64,000 nucleotides of DNA from Conchocele bisecta (GCA_029237695.1 CM055269.1:33217175-33281174); one strand, 5' to 3'. Shown: positions 11,216-23,038, numbered from the stretch's first letter. Numbers and translations are program-made. Notes: generated by a model not told the origin, from the letters alone.

Positions 11216-11869
11216 ATTTTGGTGTATAATGTTATATGTTCGTTCTGGTTATGCTAATAATTCTTGATGCAGCAACCTGAATGCAGCAACCTGTTGAGAT
11301 TATTGTTAACTAGTACTGTGATACCATTCATTGTTATTATTAAAATGGCCCCTGAAAATATATGTCATATATATCGCTACTTCAAAGAGTTATATGTATT
11401 GCACATTCTAGCATTGTTGTGGCAATTTGATGCTCCTTCAAATGATATCATTATCGGTTAGTGTGTTTGGCTTAAGATAAGAGGTAAAGAATATGGCAAA
11501 TCATGCATGTTGTCTAGTAAACTTTACATCTATGTCTTGTATATTGTACTGTAAACGCAAATAATGGTATTCTCCCTTGTTTTCATGAGAAAGAGTCTTT
11601 TATGACGATATGATGCGCCATCTGCAGTCTGTACAATGTATGATCAGGCATTGCTTTTGCGGACTTCAACTGCTGACTTTCAGTGTGTGTTTTCTTTCTC
11701 TTCCTGGTGTCTAACAGTCTCACCAGTGATTAGCTTTTTTATAAGTTTTCGGCAATATATGCTCACAAGTGGCATGTAAATTGAATCAAATCCGCCTTCC
11801 CATTATTAACTGTGCTGGTTACCATTACATACCCGTTATGTGAGTATACCCAAATATGGGCATGTACCT
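11216..11869. other. no gene seen
   Basis: AT-rich sequence between the repeat block and the Gypsy fossil. It may hold further decayed integrase sequence on the minus strand that can no longer be read. Confidence 0.4.
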
Positions 11870-13145
11870 GCAGCTTTTGTTTTTTGAAAACGCCTAACGT
11901 TCGTTCAGCTAACCCAAAAAATAACGGCTGTAATAGTCAACAGTTACCAGAAAGTACTTGTCATTTCCAGTGAAAATGGCTGTTACCATGAATGGCCTAG
12001 TACATCATGTGATATCACAGTCTCATTGGCGTTTGGATTTCTATGTTCAATTGAACACATATCTACCATTTTAATGATATCTACTGATATGTTTGGCCAG
12101 AACATATTATCGTACGATACATTTCTGAATGCACAGATGGCCAATGTGCATGGCTTGCAACATCTTGGTATGGAGTGTAATTGGAATTATGAGCTTGCAT
12201 CCTTTCAGTATGAGAGCATCTGCTATTGTCAGGTCATCTGTGTGATTCTAAAATGCCTCCATTTCATGCGGACATCGGCCATCCCTGTCTTTGATCAGAA
12301 TCAATGTACCTGTGAACTGATACCTTTAATACGGTTGAGATATGTGTCTGGTATTGACTTGCGGGTTACTGTATCAGCAACAGGTATGCTTTTGCAAGCA
12401 ACACGTTTACGTTTCACTGACATGTCACATGTCAGCTGCAGTATAATACGCTGATGAAGTAGGTGAGTTTTTTTTCATAATGGATATGAGACGCAAATGA
12501 TCGTGATCCACGTGAACAGTATGTCCGCATATATACTGATGAAACCGTTGCAGGCCAAATAAAATGCCTAAAACTCAAGTTCATGAATGGTTTATCTAGC
12601 TCTAGTTTCTACGGGAGTCAATGCTTTGGAAACATAAGCCATTGGCTTGCCTTCATGACACAACCTAATACAGACCAGATGTGTCGTCTGAAGTGTTACA
12701 GGCTTTGGAAAGTCATAGCATGAGTATGCTTGATTCTGTGCAATAAGGTCTTTCCCATTTTGGAAAGCGTCATCCCATGTGTTCTTACCCATGCGAAATC
12801 CACATTATTGACATACAATATGCGCAAGGGGCTTGTATGTAATCTCAGCGAGACCGAGGGAACTTTTTGACAAATAATTCATCATGCCCAGGAGTGTTTC
12901 CAATTCAGCATGATTACGCAGCGGGTCCAGATCTGTGATTGCAGACAAATGTTTGGTCTGGTCTAAGACCCTGTGCAAGATATTTCCAAAACATGGAACT
13001 TCAGTGACACCGTCATCTTATTTTAGGTGTGTCTATCAGGCATGCGTCGTGAAGATACTGGTCATGTTGTGTGTGTGTTTTTCCATCAACAATAACGTCG
13101 TTAGCAATTGAGACAACACCATGTGTACCTTCAAAGCATTAATCA
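11870..13145 (-). pseudogene. decayed Ty3/Gypsy pol (RT to integrase)
   Basis: Read on the minus strand from 13145 downward, conserved pol blocks appear in order, spread over different frames with stops. The RT active-site region is IANDVIVDGK (about 13100). An RT thumb block has NHAELETLLGMMNYLS (about 12900). The RNase H start has NTWDDAFQNGKDLIAQNQAY (about 12750) and GKPMAYVSKALTPVETR (about 12610). A tether block has FHQYICGHTVHVDHDHLRL (about 12510). Integrase blocks include MFWPNIS (about 12090), then EHRNPN (about 12030) and DKYFLVTVDYYSRYF (about 11920). Multiple frameshifts, stops and missing stretches show it is long dead. It is a different lineage from the element at 32546. No LTRs were located. 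Confidence 0.8.
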
Positions 13146-13679
13146 ATTTTAAATAGAAACATGTTTTTGACCTCTTAAGATTATCCATTGTATACACAGT
13201 TGCATACAAACATGTATCTGCGATATAGTTTGTGCAATCAACTCCTCTGATAGTTTCCTGTCAATCAAAATGTGTACACACGTCTTCTACGTATATTGAA
13301 CATGTGCAACTAGTTTTTATTTTCTCACGAAAAAATAAATCCTCAAAAATACACCTTTTTAACTTAGCCATTGAGCTTGTGTATTCAACTTCCCCAACAG
13401 TTTTCTCTCAATCAATCTAGCATTTTAGATATGTCTTCTACACTTATTGATGACATTTTAATGACAAAAATACCGCCTTTTCACAACACAGCCATTTTTC
13501 AACACTTTCTTGCATACAATTCTGCATAGGGCATATAGTTTGTGTAATCAACTCATGTGACAGCTTTGTGATTGTACCAACACTGTCGTTCATGAAGTAA
13601 TGAAGACTCTAATGCAGATGGTGATGGAATTGATTGCAAGCGCTAAGAATTCAGTATCCGTAATTAAGACATTCCCTGC
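13146..13679. other. no gene seen
   Basis: A roughly 170-bp unit repeats imperfectly (words like GTTTGTGCAATCAACTC near 13228 and GTTTGTGTAATCAACTC near 13535, plus TTTCCTGTCAATC / TTTCTCTCAATC), so this is probably a degenerate tandem repeat. No gene is supported. Confidence 0.4.
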
Positions 13680-14400
13680 ATACACTACACACAGCGGCCA
13701 TATTGATATCCAACATGTCGGACATAAAACAGTGCGTAGACATTGATATACTCCTATAAATTCCCGTTCATATACAGTATGATTATAGTCAGGAAAAACA
13801 GCAGTGTAAATGATTTAGTCATGATTATATAATAATATTAAAATAATTCTCACGGCAGCCATTTTGAAATTCAGAAAAATAGGGAACCAACCCAAGCTTT
13901 ACTTACTTGCCTTCTGTAGATGATAGAAATAAGATTGTTTCCAAAAATGTAGCCAAAAATTCAACACAGCCTAATGTTTTCAACGACCATTAGTGAACAC
14001 ACAATAAATACTATTGACATAGCGGCCATTTTGAAAACAAAATGTCCGCCATATCAGTTATCGGAATTTTTTAACAACTCCGGTTTATTTATTTGAAATT
14101 TGAAATTATTTGAAATATCCAACTGCAGTAGCAATGTGGATATGATTGATACATTAAAATATTGTGCATAGGGTTTCCGAGCAGCCATTTGCAAATCAAA
14201 GATGGCCGCCATAGGGGTTATTCAAACTAAAATGAAACGGATTGTGTTGGGTATGTTCAAAAGATGATCATAGGCACAGAAATAAATCAAGAGTTTACCT
14301 ATATTAGAAGTGTATATAGAATAATATAGCATTTCAGGGTGGCCATTTTGAAATTCAAGATGGCGGCCATAGGAATTGTCGAAACAAAAATGTATTAAAC
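13680..14400. repeat. GGCGGCCAT repeat block, opposite orientation
   Basis: Contains AGCGGCCATTTTGAAAAC, AAAATGTCCGCCAT, AAAGATGGCCGCC and AAGATGGCGGCC words in units related, in reverse complement, to 10220-11215 (for example GGAACCAACCCAAG against the inverse of CTGGAGTTGGTTCC). Degenerate and non-coding. Confidence 0.55.
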
Positions 14401-14850
14401 CCCAGTTTTGTTCTATGTGGTATAAAGATGATAAAAAACATTGGTTACAAGAATGTAGCAAACAAAAATGCAAGACTACCGTACATAACTTCATATACTA
14501 TAACCAGCGTTGCAAGTTTTGCTACAAATCATATTCGCTCGCGATTTGTCACCCGATACACTTGTTTTCGCTGTATATCACGTCATTGACTACGTCAGAG
14601 ATTACATTCAGTTCTCGCATTGCTAATTCGGTTATCGTTGCTTATTATATATATATGTCACCCGCCAAGGAAACATAGACATGTTTGGTGGTGGCTTTAA
14701 TGCCGAAAGAGCAAAATTGTGGCATGTGGCATAAATACTATAATCTGAGATTTTTTTCCATTTTCTGTACGTCCCATCTTACCTGTGTAACGGGAGAACA
14801 TTTCGCGTCAACATCGTGTTTAGTAAAATATAAAAAAAAATTGCAACATG
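14401..14850. other. no gene seen
   Basis: Short open frames are present but none resembles a protein family or is flanked by splice sites. Confidence 0.45.
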
Positions 14851-15092
14851 TTAACCCTTTCAACCCTAAGGAACTGGAATGGACTGTGATATGCTAATGT
14901 TCCGACCAATCCAATGGTCACAAAATGATTTTCAGATTCATTATGAAAAGGGGGTGTTTTTGTTTTCAAAAATATTAAAATTACTTTCAAAAAGTGCAGA
15001 TCCTGATGAGACGGCTCGTTACGAGCCGCCTCATCTGGATCTGCACTTTTTGCATAAACCGATATAGCGGGATTTCGGGTTCAAAGGGTTAA
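14851..15092. mobile_element. piggyBac-like MITE, TTAA-flanked, copy 2
   Basis: Begins TTAACCCTTTCAACCC and ends GGGTTCAAAGGGTTAA, giving inverted ends with TTAA at both borders. The centre is a strong hairpin with GTGCAGATCC arms and GACGGCTCGTTACGAGCCG. The inverted copy at 44348-44595 is closely similar. TTAA specificity points to piggyBac-type mobilisation (established for that superfamily); no transposase is in the window. Confidence 0.8.
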
Positions 15093-15660
15093 GCCTTAGT
15101 ATGCAATCAATGTCAGTGTTAGACGCACCTTTCTCAAACCGACGTCACATACCATACATCACGATTCTTAGAGCACATAATGATATATGATATATAGGTC
15201 TAAAACTGGGACCACTTATAGTCAATAACTACCCCTTACACCATACCAAATCTCGCTAAGTAACAATCATTATAACGCAATATAGTGTGCACATATATCT
15301 TGCCTACCAATATGGAATCTTAGAATGTCACAGTTGTATACAACGTCATGATTGGACATTTTGTTACGTCATGACGTAATGTATTTAAACTATTTCCTAT
15401 ATGCATGCATTTGGAGTTTAAAGTTGGGGTAATGGTAAATAATTTTTAATTTTGCCTGAATAAAATGTCATAAACATAATGGACGAACACATATATGTTC
15501 CTATATTACAACCTGGGATATGGGAGCACAGGTTTAAATAAAAACAATTATGGCAGACATAACATACGAAAAGTATATATTTCCGAAATACGAAAAAAAA
15601 AATATATATATATATATATGCCAAACCTCAAAATTCATTAGTTTCATCCAACTCGTCCAT
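15093..15660. other. no gene seen
   Basis: AT-rich sequence with a short TA microsatellite at 15602-15619. Confidence 0.5.
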
Positions 15661-15860
15661 TTTCCATTGACGGATCACATATATCAAGGTACATGATTAC
15701 GTGGTTACAACAACAATTACAGAAACTTCCAGAAGCGCCTCCTATTCAAAGTACGTATGTTGTTATATTGTCCTTATTATGTAACATAATTTAATCAAAT
15801 ATGGCGCATCAAAGGCGTCTTGTTAAGCTGCATTTGGTGGTCTCGGTACTTTGTCCAAAC
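15661..15860. mobile_element. partial CAAGGTGCATGATCACGTGG MITE
   Basis: ATATCAAGGTACATGATTACG then GTGGTTACAACAACAA, followed by ATATGGCGCATCAAAGGCG and GCTGCATTTGGTGGTC, matches one arm of the element at 8521-8912. The other arm is missing. Confidence 0.6.
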
Positions 15861-16039
15861 ATAGCCGACTGCAGCATTTGGCTTCTAGAAATAAAACGCT
15901 TTCCGGGGCATCCCATGGATCCTTTATAGCTTTCTGTTGCTTCACAGCTGAAAGTCCAACCCCCTTTTCAAAACTGCTGGTGACCGAGAGAAGCCGAGAC
16001 GCCGTGACAATGTAAACCAGGGGAATGGGCGTACAATTG

Positions 16040-16327
16040 GTACATGTATACCTTATGTGAGTCAAAAAGATGCATGGGTCTCCAAATGGCGGCGCCCAGT
16101 GGCAGCAGTACCATGAGGTTGGTACAGTTTCTATTTATTTTCAAACTTACATTAAACTTTGAGCAAATACATATAGGCTATGGGGTGGCGGTATGTGTCC
16201 CCAATAAACGGCTAAACGTCTTCACTGAGGCATTATTCAGTAAAAAGTTATTGAAGGTACAATAGACGACTTTGTGTAAACAAACGGGTTTCTGTGACAT
16301 TTCCCACCCAGTTTTAACCACTATTTA
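16040..16327. repeat. older dispersed repeat, left piece (interrupted)
   Basis: The block from GTCAAAAAGATGCATGGGTC to AACCACTATTT matches the reverse complement of 24355-24590. It is cut off at about 16327 by the composite element and resumes at 19377-19440 (TACGTGCAATATTTAACA...GTTCGCACACCTCATGCGCC), which matches 24223-24345. The open frame inside it is not convincing as a gene. Confidence 0.65.
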
Positions 16328-16924
16328 AAACAAGAGGGCCATGATGGCCCTATATAGCTCACCTGTGCAATGTCATAACAAGAAACGAGGCAAAGCCACG
16401 AAGGCCAGGTTTTTTCCAAGCATGGACACTTGGATAACATAATTATACCCATATTTTGTTGACTAGATGGCCGTGGCCTGCATGTCGCGCCTTGGGGCGA
16501 GGCATGGACACTAAAAAAAATAGATATAGTAGATGGAAAAACTTTAACAAAATTTTTTTTAACTGGACACACGGACATACGGACGGACGGACGGACGGAC
16601 GGACGTATGTGAAAATGCCGACGATATCGCGCTTTCCGCAAGCGGGTGCGACAATGATGATAAACACCCATGTGAAGTATGAAGGTAATGGGTGAAGCAG
16701 TTGCAGAGATATAGTACACAAACAAACATTAACAAATAAATTCAAAGTAATTTGACCTTGACATTGCGCACAGGGGCCGCACAGTTGGGGGTTAGAATGA
16801 AAATATGGACGATGATAACCACCCATGTGAAGTTTCAAGGTAATGGGCGAAGCAGTTGCAGAGATATAGTATAACGAAAAAGTTTTAACCAACAAATTTA
16901 ACCAGACGTACGTTAAAAAGTTAA

Positions 16925-17830
16925 CGTTGAAAATGGCTAAGTCAATTACGTAGAAATAATAGGTGAAGGTAAAAAAATGGTCACATGTTGGATAGTTGTA
17001 TATGGTAGGCACCCCTTGGTTATAAAGCTGTGAAAGTTTGGTGGTCCTAGGTGGTACATTGTAACATTGTAAACGCGAAAACTTAACATTGAAAATGGCT
17101 AAGTCGACTGCGCGGAAAAAATGGGTCAAGTTAAAAAAAAAGTAACATGTTAGATAGTGATATGTGGTGGGCACCCCTTGATTATGAAGCTGTGAAAGTT
17201 TGGTGGTCCTAGGTGCTACAGTACCAAAGAAATGGACTTAAACAAGAAAACTTAACATTGAAAACGCGAAAACTTAACATTGAAAATGGCTAAGTCGACT
17301 GCGCGGAAAAAATGGGTCAAGTTAAAAAAAAAGTAACATGTTGGATAGTGATATGTGGTGGGCACCCCTTGATTATGAAGCTGTGAAAGTTTGGTGGTCC
17401 TAGGTGGTACAGTACCAAAGAAATGGACTTAAACACGAAAACTTAACATTGAAAACGCGAAAACTTAACATTGAAAATGGCTAAGTCGACTGCGCGGAAA
17501 AAAATGGGTCAAGTTAAAAATAAAGTAACATGTTGGATAGTGATATGTGGTGGGCACCCCTTGATTATGAAGCTGTGAAAGTTTGGTGGTCCTATGTGGT
17601 ACAGTACCAAAGAAATGGGCTTAAACACGAAAACTTAACATTGAAAACGCGAAAACTTAACATTGAAAATGGCTAAGTCGACTGCGCGGAAAAAATGGGT
17701 CAATTTAAAAAAAAAGTAACATGTTGGATAGTGATACGTGGTGGGCACCCCTTGATTATGAAGCTGTGAAAGTTTGGTGGTCCTAGGTGGTACAGTAACA
17801 AAGAAATGGACTCAAACACGAAAACTTAAC
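16925..17830. repeat. 191-bp tandem repeats, about four copies
   Basis: The word ATGGCTAAGTCGACTGCGCG occurs at about 17094, 17285, 17477 and 17668, a period of 191-192 bp. A diverged fifth unit starts near 16932. Each unit carries GGTGGGCACCCCTTGATTAT and AAGTTTGGTGGTCCTA. The near identity of units indicates recent unequal exchange. Confidence 0.85.
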
Positions 17831-18179
17831 ATTGATTGTGGACGCCGCCCGCCCGCCCGCCCGCCCGCCGCCCGCCCGGCTTTCGCCAATCCAATAGCCT
17901 GGATTTTTTTTTTAAAAAACCTGGCTAAAAATTAAGCAAACACTGGTATGTAAAGTTGTCACTACATATACATCAACATAAGCCCATGACAGGCACAAAA
18001 TGTAAATGCGACAAACTTGAGAAGTCACCAGGGTAGGAATTGTCTCGCGATATGTACAGATATATCTTACACAACTTTGAGAGGTTTGGAGACCACAACA
18101 GGATGCTTCCAGCCTACTTGTTATTGCAATCCTTAGACTTTATGTATTATATAACCATATTCCGTAAAAACGTTGACCC

Positions 18180-19190
18180 CTATTTTACCCCCGGGCCATG
18201 CCCATTTTTGACCCAGAGGTCACCATTTTAACAGCTTTGAAAAAGCATTGTACATCGATCATTACTGTCAAGTTTCGTCGAAATCGGTCAGGTGGTTCGT
18301 GAGAAGATTTTTTAAGAATTAATGCTATTTTTAGACGGCGGCCATCTTGGATTAACGACGACTGCCATTTTAACAAACTGAAAAGGTTTTACCAATGAAC
18401 CATAACTGCGAAGTTTGGCCACCAATGGCCAAGCGATTTGTATGAAGAAGACATTTGAAATCTGTAATAAAAGAACGACCTTTTGACGTTTCGGCGGCCA
18501 TCGTGGATGATGTAAACAGCACCACAGCGATGGCCTCATCAATACCTTTGGTTTGATATATTATAAAACCATATTCCGTCAAAAATGAAATTTGACCCCT
18601 ATTTGACAAATTTGAAAAAGCATTGTACATCGATCATTTCTGCCAAGTTTCGTAGAAATCAGCTTGGTGGTTCGTGAGAAGATTTTTTTGAATTTTGTGC
18701 GATTTTTAGACGGCCGCCATCTTGGATTAGCGATGACCTCCATTTTAACAAATCTGAAAAGGCTTCACCCATGGACCATAACTTTTAAGTTTGGCTACCA
18801 TGGGCCAAGCTGTTCATGTGAAGAATAATTTTGAAATCTCTAATAAAAGAAAGACCTTTTGACCTTTCGGTGGCCATCTTGGATGACATAACCATCCGAT
18901 TTCGACAAGAAATGCACCAGAGTGATCGCCTTGTTGATACCTTCGATTTGATATAGACATGACCATATTCGGTCAAAAATAAAATTTGACCCCAATTTGA
19001 CCCCACGGGCCACGCCCATTTTTGACCCTGGGGTCATCATTTTAACAACTTTGAAAGAGCATTGTACATCGATCATTCCTACCAAGTTGTGTAGAAATCC
19101 GGTAGACGGTTCTTGAGAAGAAGATTTTTGAATGTGTGCTATTTTTTAGACGGCGGCCATCTTGGATTACGTAATGACGTCATTTTAACA
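18180..19190. repeat. 390-430-bp direct repeats
   Basis: The word AAGCATTGTACATCGATCAT occurs at about 18243, 18620 and 19060 in matching contexts (GACGGCGGCCATCTTGGATT follows each). This gives roughly two and a half diverged copies. Short open frames through them are not genes. Confidence 0.7.
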
Positions 19191-19442
19191 ATTTTGTAAT
19201 CCCCCTACCTAAGGACCATGACCATGGAGTTTGGTGACTATAGGCCCAATGGTTACCGAGGAGAAGACGTTTGAAAATGTTCACGGACGACGGACGACGG
19301 ACGAACGGACGGACGGACGGACGGACACATTGCGGTAACAATAGCTTACATGAGCTTCGCTCAGGTGAGCTAAAAAATACGTGCAATATTTAACATTTTT
19401 TTCGGGAAAACTGTGTTCGCACACCTCATGCGCCGAAAACAA

Positions 19443-19774
19443 CTACTGTCTGTTCCACGTTTTGCTGCCGACGAACTTTTGGACATTAAACACATTAAAT
19501 CCAAAAACTATTTAAATGTAAGTACTTTGTCATCAATAAAAAAAAGTCACCCTCCACAAAAAATATTATTTGATGAACTTCCGTAAAATATTGATTTTAT
19601 TGATATAGGAAAATCGTTTTTTCGCTATTATATGGAATTTCAACAAACAAACAAATTTGGGGAGGGTGACTTTTATGTTATTGGTGAAAAAGTACTTACA
19701 TTTAAATATTTTTTAGATTTAATGTGTTTAATAGCCAAACGTTTGTCGGCAGGAAAACGTGGAACAGACAGTAG
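19443..19774. mobile_element. CTACTGTCTGTTCCACG MITE, full copy
   Basis: Ends CTACTGTCTGTTCCACG and CGTGGAACAGACAGTAG are perfectly inverted. The arms pair on inward through AAATGTAAGTACTTT/AAAGTACTTACATTT and AAGTCACCCTCC/GGAGGGTGACTT. Half copies lie at 25195-25400, 45105-45222, 60040-60140 and 63458-63610. No coding capacity. Confidence 0.8.
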
Positions 19775-19952
19775 GTGTATGCACGCGAAAAAGTGTATTG
19801 GCCGTAATGTTTACCTTGAAAATGGAGCATGGGTCCACCCGCTGGTGACTTTCAAATCGACCATCACGTCAATGTTGAAACTGATGATATAATATTTACT
19901 TTATTGTAATTTGTTATTTTTCATGTCGAATAATACACACATGTGTGGTCAG

Positions 19953-20246
19953 TAGGCTAATTCACCAACATTGCAAAGTATATTTTCCTAGCAAAGCATA
20001 CTTTGAGGGAGAAATATTCAATTTAAGGATAAATTTTTATTATACTGAATTTATTACATTATCACAGCCATTTTGGCTGTGATAATGTAATACATTCAGT
20101 ATAATAATTCTGCATACTTTTAATCATCAAATATATGCAGTCGTTAGTTCTATATGAAATAATGCATTTCGGCAAAAATAAATGATTCCCCCTCAAAGTA
20201 TACTTTGCTAGAAAAGTATACTTTGCAATGTTGGTGAAATAGGCTA
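19953..20246. mobile_element. TAGCC MITE, copy B (294 bp)
   Basis: Left end TAGGCTAATTCACCAAC (slightly altered), right end GTTGGTGAAATAGGCTA. The centre is ATTACATTATCACAGCC...GGCTGTGATAATGTAAT. Flanking triplets are CAG on the left and CTG on the right, so the 3-bp duplication is not exact here. Confidence 0.8.
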
Positions 20247-20733
20247 CTGAAGTGTAAGTTCATTAGTATAGCAGTTTCATTGTGGTTTCATTTGTAATTG
20301 CTGGCCAGCTGCCGACTACTGTTCCATCAAATAGTTAGTTTTTATTTACCTAGAGGATCGAATAACGAAACGTGGTTATAGTGCTTGTAAACGATGTAAC
20401 TAACAAAATCAAAGTTAGATTTTGACAATCGGTCCAAAAATTCCAAAATTATATTAAAAAATGTGATTATAGGCCCCGTGTTAAAGTCACCTATGATTTT
20501 TCTTTCGCAATAAAATCAATATTGCATGGAATTTCATCAAATAAAACTAATTGGGGATGGTGACATTTTTATTATCGATGCATTTTCTTTAATTTATATT
20601 TTGTAGATTTAATGTGTTTATTAGCCAAAAGTAGGTCGGTAGAACAACGAGTATTGAATATCATTCAGAATTGACAGGAACATGGGATAAATATATAGAG
20701 AATCATTCAGAATTGACAGGAACATGGGATAAA
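20247..20733. other. no gene; MITE scraps and a short tandem repeat
   Basis: 20500-20650 resembles one arm of the CTACTGTCTG MITE family. The phrase ATCATTCAGAATTGACAGGA is duplicated at about 20659 and 20703, just before the next element. Confidence 0.5.
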
Positions 20734-20963
20734 TAGATAGAGAATAGTAGGTTAGTGCCGTGAATGGGAAAAAATATCTGCCATTCACGGCACTAACCTA
20801 CTATTCTATTTATCCCGTCAACACATACTAATGGCTTTAAAATGCAAAAATAATCCCAGCCACCGCTCATATTCATACGCAGTGATTAGGTCGTATTGAC
20901 AGGATATAAAAATGTTTCACGGCACCGTGTTTCACGGCACATACGCACTGTGTTGACGGGATA
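20734..20963. mobile_element. TATCCCGTCAACAC element, copy 1
   Basis: Contains a hairpin with arms GGTTAGTGCCGTGAATGGG / CCATTCACGGCACTAACC around 20750-20803. Then comes TATCCCGTCAACAC, the internal words ACGGCACCGTGTTTCACGGC, and the end GTGTTGACGGGATA. Copies lie at 31645-31905 (reverse) and 63157-63430. Non-coding; superfamily unknown. Confidence 0.7.
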
Positions 20964-21129
20964 CAAATATAATTTGATCCAGGTTTGCGTGAGCTCGGCT
21001 TCTGTGCTGGGGTCACACATTAAGCAGATTTATAAATGTTCTAGGGATGGGCCGTGACCTAGTGTAATACATGTGCCAAATTTGAAACAAGTTGGACGAG
21101 TTGTTAGAAAGACAATGGTCAAGTGACAC

Positions 21130-21305
21130 TATTTACTAACCCACCCTCGTACATTGTATTGGACTTCAATACCGACGGTTGTTAGTTCAATTCTCATCAT
21201 TGTTGTGCAAAATGCTTAGTATCTCCATCCCACTAGTCTGTCGGATGAAACTTTAAACTGTGGTCATTAGCTGATGATAGGACGTTAAACCCAAATAATT
21301 TTCAC
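21130..21305 (+). mobile_element. tRNA-derived SINE-like fragment
   Basis: The 3' part reads GGTCATTAGCTGATGATAGG ACGTTAAACCC, the typical 3' motif of many molluscan SINEs. An internal GTTAGTTCAATTCTC (about 21181) resembles a degenerate tRNA B box. The short length and weak A box leave the tRNA origin tentative. Confidence 0.5.
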
Positions 21306-22335
21306 TTTCGCCTTTTTCTCAATTTTCTGCAGATACATGTATTCACTCAAAGAGTGTCATATATGACGTGTATTTACACAGATGGAAGACTCGGACCTAT
21401 GACCCAATATTTGGCTCATTTTGAAAACGTCACCCCACCCACCCATTTCCATACACTATACATTACAGCCTAAGGTAGACAAGATTTTAGACAGGCTTAA
21501 TTTCGGACTCGCTCAAACACAGCAAGTTTCATTTTTTTCTGCTGATTTATATCTCTGGCAATAGATTAATGCATTAGGCCCACAACTATATTCACTTTAA
21601 ACATCTGTGTTTTGTATATTTTTAGTTACACGCATTTTAGCTACCAACGTCACAGAGGAATTTCTCTGTCCAAAACAATCTCACACAATCCACTCCACCT
21701 GGTTGGTTGAACAAATATTGATCATACTGTGAATATAACTCAGGAATTCGAAAGTAAAGTTCATGGAAGGCTATGTCGAAATGCTGGCACGCAAATCAAA
21801 ATAAAAGGACGTTTTCGATAATTCAAGATTAGTGGAGGATACTTATTAGTCACAAATTGTAACATTTTAGTTAATGATGTTTATTGCAGTGATCCACGTC
21901 GATATGTTGAAACTGTAATGGAATTTAGGCCCGATATAACACGTAATGTATGCTTCCACAGCCCACAAATATGTGTGACATTTATTCGGACATACAATTA
22001 TCGCCTTGTCTGTTGTAGATAATTTGCCCGTAACTAACGAAATGCTAAAAGCAGATGCTTGAAGAGAATATATTTGAAGACCTAAGACATTTATCGATTA
22101 TCAGATACATAAGTCAGTAGAAAAATTGAAATGTGGTGTTAGCCTTGGAAAGGCTGTAATGTATAGTGAGTGTATGGGAATGGGTGGCCGGGTGGGGTAA
22201 TGTTTTCCAAATGAGCCAAGTATTGGGTCCTAGGTCCGAGTTTTCCCCATGTGTGTATTTACTGTACGAATACGCATTAGTAATAGAGAAAAACAAGGAC
22301 AGATCGAGGTACACATGAACACACAATCGCAAACT
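21306..22335. mobile_element. foldback element with CGGACCTATGACCCAATA arms
   Basis: The left arm near 21380-21450 (GACTCGGACCTATGACCC...CACCCCACCCACCC) is the reverse complement of the right arm near 22185-22265 (GGGTGGCCGGGTGGGG...GGGTCCTAGGTCCGAG). The interior has AT-rich non-coding sequence sharing words with the element at 27660-28330 (GACTCGCTCAAACACA). Ends are approximate. Confidence 0.55.
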
Positions 22336-22359
22336 GTAGCCATTAATAGCTTATACCAG

Positions 22360-22663
22360 TAGCCTATTTCACCAACATTGCAAAGTATACTGATCTAGCA
22401 AAGCATACTTTGCGGGAGAAATTTTCAATTTTAGGATAAATTTATTAATTTTTATTATACTGAATTTATTACATTATCACAGCCATAATGGCTGTGGCAA
22501 TGTAATAAATTCAGTATAATAATTCTGCATACTGTTAATCATCAACTATATGCAGTCGTTGGTTCTATATGAAATAATGCATTTCTGGAAAAAATAAATG
22601 ATTACTCCCTCAAAGTATACTTTGCTAGATAAGTATACTTTGCAATTTTGATGAAATCGGCTA
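22360..22663. mobile_element. TAGCC MITE, copy C (304 bp)
   Basis: Ends TAGCCTATTTCACCAAC and TTGATGAAATCGGCTA; central palindrome TTATACTGAATTTATTACA and complement. Flanking triplets are CAG and CAT, one base apart. Confidence 0.85.
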
Positions 22664-22744
22664 CATATCCAGCAGGGTGGATCAACTTTCTCTCTGTTGA
22701 TCGTAATTCAGCGATATGTTCAAGTTTTTTTCATTTCCTCCATA

Positions 22745-23038
22745 ACATCAAGGTGCATGATCACGTGGTTATAACAACAACAACAGTGGCTGAAAGAGTT
22801 GAAATCTTGAAAGTATTATTTGATATTTTCCTTAATATGAAACGGATTCTGGTGAAATATGGCGCAGCAAACGCGTCTTCGTGAGCTGCATTTGGTGGTC
22901 CAGGGAGTTTGGCACAGACTTACGTCGTTTTTGCGAAGAATCGATTTCCGTGTCTGAAAATTATTTTGTGACAATTGGATTGGTGTCAGAATTAACATGT
23001 CAAAATCCATTCCAGTTACTTAGGGTTGAAAGGGTTAA
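22745..23038. mobile_element. chimera of two MITE families
   Basis: From 22745 to about 22940 the sequence follows the arm of the element at 8521 (CATCAAGGTGCATGATCACG). From about 22945 to 23038 it switches to the right end of the piggyBac-like MITE (TTTGTGACAATTGGATTGG...GGGTTGAAAGGGTTAA). The junction suggests insertion followed by deletion. Confidence 0.6.

Larger units (their letters stand above)
16328..19376. mobile_element. 3-kb composite element with AGCTCACCTG/CAGGTGAGCT ends
   Basis: The left end reads ACAAGAGGGCCATGATGGCC then CTATATAGCTCACCTG. The right end reads GCTTCGCTCAGGTGAGCTAA, so the outer ten bases are inverted. Inside, in order, are an ACGGACGG microsatellite (16569-16606), a direct-repeat region (16700-17830), a CCCGCCCG run (17838-17881), a second direct-repeat region (18180-19190) and another ACGGACGG run (19279-19324). 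No transposase or reverse transcriptase frame is visible, so it is non-autonomous. Its borders are supported by the related uninterrupted repeat at 24223-24595. Confidence 0.6.

Noticed and set aside
12026..12454. 142-codon open frame on the plus strand
   Set aside because: It lies antisense to decayed Gypsy pol; the minus strand shows recognisable RNase H-tether and integrase blocks, and the plus product resembles nothing.
14851..15092. Rho-independent-like hairpin terminator
   Set aside because: The strong hairpin belongs to a TTAA-flanked MITE in a eukaryotic genome.
16321..17174. Minus-strand frames of 134 and 243 codons
   Set aside because: They run through the ACGGACGG microsatellite and 191-bp-type repeats of the composite element; translations are repeat-derived and start without supported context.
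21130..21305. Functional tRNA gene
   Set aside because: Only a degenerate B-box-like word is present and no cloverleaf can be drawn; the 3' end is SINE-like.
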